From: Candidatus Segatella mututuai
GTDB taxonomy: Bacteria; Bacteroidota; Bacteroidia; Bacteroidales; Bacteroidaceae
Length of the DNA stretch: 8,762 nucleotides
Assembly (NCBI GenBank): GCA_002439605.1
Contig: DJOI01000071.1
Span: forward strand, 1 to 8,762
Direction of reading: 5' to 3'
Under the pieces are notes generated by a model. It was not told where the DNA came from, made no database searches, and saw only the letters and a list, made by a program, of their open reading frames with translations. This document shows, piece after piece, positions 6,614-8,762 of this stretch. Position numbers and translations under genes: made by a program. Within the stretch, counting starts at the first letter, position 1, and each line of letters begins with the position of its first letter.

Positions 6614-7252
6614 TTACTTTTTCCAGTTGGCTGGGTCTTTGCGCCACTCGTGGAGCAACTCTACGTCTTCCTGTGCGATGTATCCCGTCTCCAGAGCCTC
6701 GGCCACTACGTGCTCGTAGTCGGTAAGAGTCACCAGCTTGACACCTGCGTCGGCGAAAGCTTTCTCTGCGATGGGGAAACCATACGTGTAGCTTGCCACC
6801 ATGCCGATTACCGTGTTGCCGTTCTTGCGGAGAGCCTCTACAGCCTTGAGCGAGCTACCGCCTGTGGAAATCAAGTCTTCTACCACAACCACTTTTGCGT
6901 CTGGCTTCAGCTCGCCCTCGATGAGGTTCTGCATGCCGTGGTCCTTTGGTTTTGAACGAACGTATACGAAAGGCAAGTTCAGTTCGTCGGCCACCAATGC
7001 GCCTTGTGCTATGGCACCTGTTGCCACGCCGGCCACGGCGTCAGCCTCGGGGAATTGTTCCAAGATGGTATGTACGAGTTCGAGCTTCACGTAGTTGCGC
7101 AACTCGGGGAACGACAAAGTCTTGCGGTTGTCGCAATAGAAAGGCGACTTCCAGCCAGAAGCCCAAGTGAAAGGATCGTTAGGCTGTAGCTTGATAGCCT
7201 TGACGCTTAATAACTTTGATGCGAAATCTTTCTTCAGTTTGTCCATAATCAT
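6614..7252 (-). CDS. pyrE: Orotate phosphoribosyltransferase
   Basis: A 212-residue protein of normal length for PyrE. It transfers ribose phosphate from PRPP to orotate, forming orotidine 5'-monophosphate in pyrimidine synthesis, as a cytoplasmic dimer. Visible features are the substrate segment SGWKSPFYCDNRK (32-44), the mobile catalytic-loop lysines and histidine in RSKPKDHG (99-106), and the PRPP-binding motif VVVVEDLISTGGS (121-133). The start is ATG 7252 (MIMDK); an ATG two codons on is almost equivalent. A perfect promoter lies just upstream, giving a leader of roughly 15-20 bases with no room for long attenuation control. It is followed by the START-like gene and argH on the same strand, probably partly cotranscribed. 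Confidence 0.97.
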   Translation of the reverse strand: MIMDKLKKDFASKLLSVKAIKLQPNDPFTWASGWKSPFYCDNRKTLSFPELRNYVKLELVHTILEQFPEADAVAGVATGAIAQGALVADELNLPFVYVRSKPKDHGMQNLIEGELKPDAKVVVVEDLISTGGSSLKAVEALRKNGNTVIGMVASYTYGFPIAEKAFADAGVKLVTLTDYEHVVAEALETGYIAQEDVELLHEWRKDPANWKK

Positions 7253-7274
7253 TAAAGGATTAAAGTTTTGCTTG

Positions 7275-7306
7275 CAAAGGTACGTTAAAACGCAGACAAA
7301 ACCAAA
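7275..7306 (-). promoter_or_regulatory. Canonical promoter of pyrE
   Basis: On the minus strand, TTTG (7306-7303) and TACCTTTG (7282-7275) are separated by exactly 20 bases and match every defined consensus base. Transcription should start near 7268. It separates the pyrE cluster from the upstream recX-comF pair. Confidence 0.85.
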
Positions 7307-7357
7307 TTTATTCTTTATTTTTTAAGCAGGCAAGACTTAACTATGAAAAAATATCTC

Positions 7358-7402
7358 CCCAGTTGGAAAAATATTTTTTCCCAGTTAGGGAAAAAGTTTT
7401 TC
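7358..7402. repeat. Tandem CCCAGTT repeat with hairpins downstream of comF
   Basis: Two imperfect 22-23 base units, each CCCAGTT followed by G- and A-rich then T-rich bases, lie head to tail (7358-7379 and 7380-7402). The junction forms overlapping symmetric structures: GGAAAAAT/ATTTTTTCC around 7365-7382, and a hairpin TTTTTCCC-AGTTA-GGGAAAAA at 7375-7395. It begins 18 bases past the comF stop. It may end comF transcription in place of a classical terminator, or be a member of a dispersed AT-rich repeat; the sequence alone does not decide. Confidence 0.6.
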
Positions 7403-7419
7403 TGGCAAGGAAGCCTGTG

Positions 7420-8148
7420 TTATTGTCCTTTGGCGTATCCTATGGTGAGGATGCTGAACTTCATGGAGTCCGCTGCCTTCATCAGTTCCTGGCAACAGGA
7501 AATGATGGTGGCTCCAGTTGTGCACACGTCGTCTACGATGAGCAAATGCTTGTGGCAGAGGCTTCCTGCCTTGCTTCCCCCAGATGCATAGGCTGGCGTA
7601 AGAGTAAAGGCATCTTGTACATTGCGATTGCGTTCCCACCGGTTTTTGTGTGTCTGGCTTTCTGTGAAAGTCTTTCTTCTGACGATTTTCTTGAGTACGG
7701 GAATCTGCGTGGCTTCGTGCAGTCCCTGTGCTATGGCCTCGCTTTGGTTGTATCCTCGTTCTCTTTGGCGTTTGGGCGACAGGGGAATGGGCACGATGGC
7801 GTCTATGTCGTCGAAGAACTGTATGTTGTTGGCTTCGCTTGCCAGCAAGTGCCCCATGGCAACGCCTACGTCCTGGTGCTGGTTGTACTTGAGTTGGTAG
7901 AGCAGGTTGCTGGCAGGAGCGTGCCCGTGATAATGAAACAGGGAGCAGCATTTCTCGACGGGAATGCTGTGCCAGAAGAGCTTTGCCATGTCGTTGTCTT
8001 CTGGCTGCTGCCATGTGTTGGTGCGTGGCAGATGCAGGTTGCATGTCAGGCAGACGATTTCCTCCTCGCCCAGCAGCCGTTGGCCGCAGATGAGGCAATG
8101 GCGTGGGCACACGAGGTCGAGGATCCGTGCTAATAGGCTGAGTCGCAT
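7420..8148 (-). CDS. comF: ComF family protein (phosphoribosyltransferase-like)
   Basis: A 242-residue protein of usual ComF length. The N-terminus carries the family zinc-finger cysteines (C14, C18, C21, C33, C36). A central segment AIVPIPLSPKRQRERGYNQ (117-135) is the ComF signature, and the PRPP-type motif LLIVDDVCTTGAT (202-214) ends the phosphoribosyltransferase fold. In naturally transformable bacteria, ComF helps move single-stranded DNA into the cytoplasm; many non-transformable bacteria keep it, so its presence does not prove competence. It starts at ATG 8148, 22 bases after recX and without a promoter between, so the two are probably one operon. The protein ends 18 bases before a repeat that may serve as terminator. 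Confidence 0.92.
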   Translation of the reverse strand: MRLSLLARILDLVCPRHCLICGQRLLGEEEIVCLTCNLHLPRTNTWQQPEDNDMAKLFWHSIPVEKCCSLFHYHGHAPASNLLYQLKYNQHQDVGVAMGHLLASEANNIQFFDDIDAIVPIPLSPKRQRERGYNQSEAIAQGLHEATQIPVLKKIVRRKTFTESQTHKNRWERNRNVQDAFTLTPAYASGGSKAGSLCHKHLLIVDDVCTTGATIISCCQELMKAADSMKFSILTIGYAKGQ

Positions 8149-8170
8149 AGGCAGGTTTGTATTAGGGGTG

Positions 8171-8695
8171 TTACTCTTCGAAGTCTTCGTCGGCTTCCAT
8201 TCCCATCTTGTCGATACACTTGTGTATGAGGTCGATGCCGAATCCTCTTCCCATGGCGAACCGAATGAGCTTCAGCGAGCGCTCGTAGTCGTTTTTCGCC
8301 TTGATGGTCTTGTACTTGCTCTTCATCAGGGGTAGGAGAGTTTCCATGTACAGTTCGTCTTTTATCTCCTCGAAGATGGGGTCGGATATTTCCTTTGGTA
8401 TGTGTTTCGTCCAGAGGGCTTGTTCCACCTTGCGTCGTCCCCACTTGTTGTATTTTATCTTGTCGTTGATGAAGAAGCGGGCAAAGCGTTCGTCGTCAAT
8501 GAACTTCTTTTGTGTCAAGAACTCCATGTTGCGGGCGATGGCTTCCTCGCTCAGCTCCCACTTCTTCATCTTGTCGAGCATTTCCTGCGAGCAATGTTCT
8601 GCTTGGGTGCAAAGTGTAGTGAGCTTCAGCAGAGCCTGTTGCTCGGTCATGGGTTTCTTGGGGCGCTTGGGCTTGTTGTAGTTGCAGTATTCCAT
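8171..8695 (-). CDS. recX: RecX family regulator of RecA
   Basis: A 174-residue, highly basic and helical protein. It has the three-helix RecX repeats, with the conserved core FIDDERFARFFINDKIKYNK (65-84) followed by WGRRKVEQAL (85-94), and a C-terminal repeat RSLKLIRFAMGRGFG (139-153). RecX binds RecA filaments and usually limits strand exchange. The ATG at 8695 gives a lysine- and proline-rich lead MEYCNYNKPKRPKKP; the ATG at residue 16 (MTEQQALLKL) is a plausible alternative, closer to where the family domain begins. No promoter box is seen in the 67 bases to the right, so transcription probably comes from outside the window. It precedes comF by 22 bases. Confidence 0.9.
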   Translation of the reverse strand: MEYCNYNKPKRPKKPMTEQQALLKLTTLCTQAEHCSQEMLDKMKKWELSEEAIARNMEFLTQKKFIDDERFARFFINDKIKYNKWGRRKVEQALWTKHIPKEISDPIFEEIKDELYMETLLPLMKSKYKTIKAKNDYERSLKLIRFAMGRGFGIDLIHKCIDKMGMEADEDFEE

Positions 8696-8703
8696 TGTCT
8701 TTA

Positions 8704-8731
8704 GTGTTGAATGTTGAGTGTTGAATGTTGA
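8704..8731. repeat. Four tandem RTGTTGA heptamers upstream of recX
   Basis: GTGTTGA and ATGTTGA alternate twice in 28 bases, followed by a further G. The array ends eight bases before the recX ATG, so it lies in the leader of recX. Such short TTCAACA-type heptamer arrays are, from memory, seen between genes in Bacteroidales. Copy number could vary by slippage; since they are outside the coding region, that would only change leader length. Confidence 0.8.
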
Positions 8732-8762
8732 GTTGGTAGGGAAATGATTCCAATTCTATGGG

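Noticed and set aside
7343..7591. Plus-strand frame starting MKKYLPSWKN over the CCCAGTT repeat
   Set aside because: It runs into the antisense of comF and has no promoter; the repetitive start comes from the tandem repeat.

Overview
This window looks like an ordinary stretch of a Bacteroidales chromosome, most likely from Prevotella or a close relative. Three signs support that. Every promoter I can find fits the Bacteroidetes consensus (TTTG, about 20 bases, TAnnTTTG). No gene start has a Shine-Dalgarno sequence. The gene set is typical of the group: a TlpA-like lipoprotein of the DUF4369 type, a Cys4 lipoprotein, and a pyrE / START-like / argH cluster. All intact genes lie on the minus strand.

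Left part (1-1102): an AT-rich stretch of about 560 bases with no convincing gene. It holds a probable outward-facing promoter at the far left and a clear plus-strand promoter at 490-521. That promoter precedes the decayed remains of an AAA-type ATPase (564-1033), which carries a frameshift, an in-frame stop and a large internal deletion.

Middle part (1103-4689), in transcription order (right to left): a four-cysteine lipoprotein of unknown role; a strong promoter driving tRNA-Gly(GCC) and tRNA-Leu(UAA); a DUF4369/TlpA-like lipoprotein that starts only 14 bases after the tRNA-Leu; and a ComM/YifB-type AAA+ ATPase. The two protein genes after the tRNAs have no visible promoter, so they may be transcribed through the tRNAs.

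Right part (4661-8762): recX and comF form a likely two-gene operon entering from beyond the right edge. pyrE has its own canonical promoter and is followed by a small START-like protein gene and argH, which are 11 bases apart. pyrE makes orotidine monophosphate and argH makes arginine, both from aspartate-linked pathways. recX, comF and comM all concern DNA recombination or uptake.

I see no new defence, mobile or biosynthetic system. The most interesting items are the tRNA-to-mRNA junction, the loss of both active-site cysteines in the TlpA-like protein, the decayed ATPase that keeps its promoter, and three intergenic repeat or hairpin structures (6493-6608, 7358-7402, 8704-8731).
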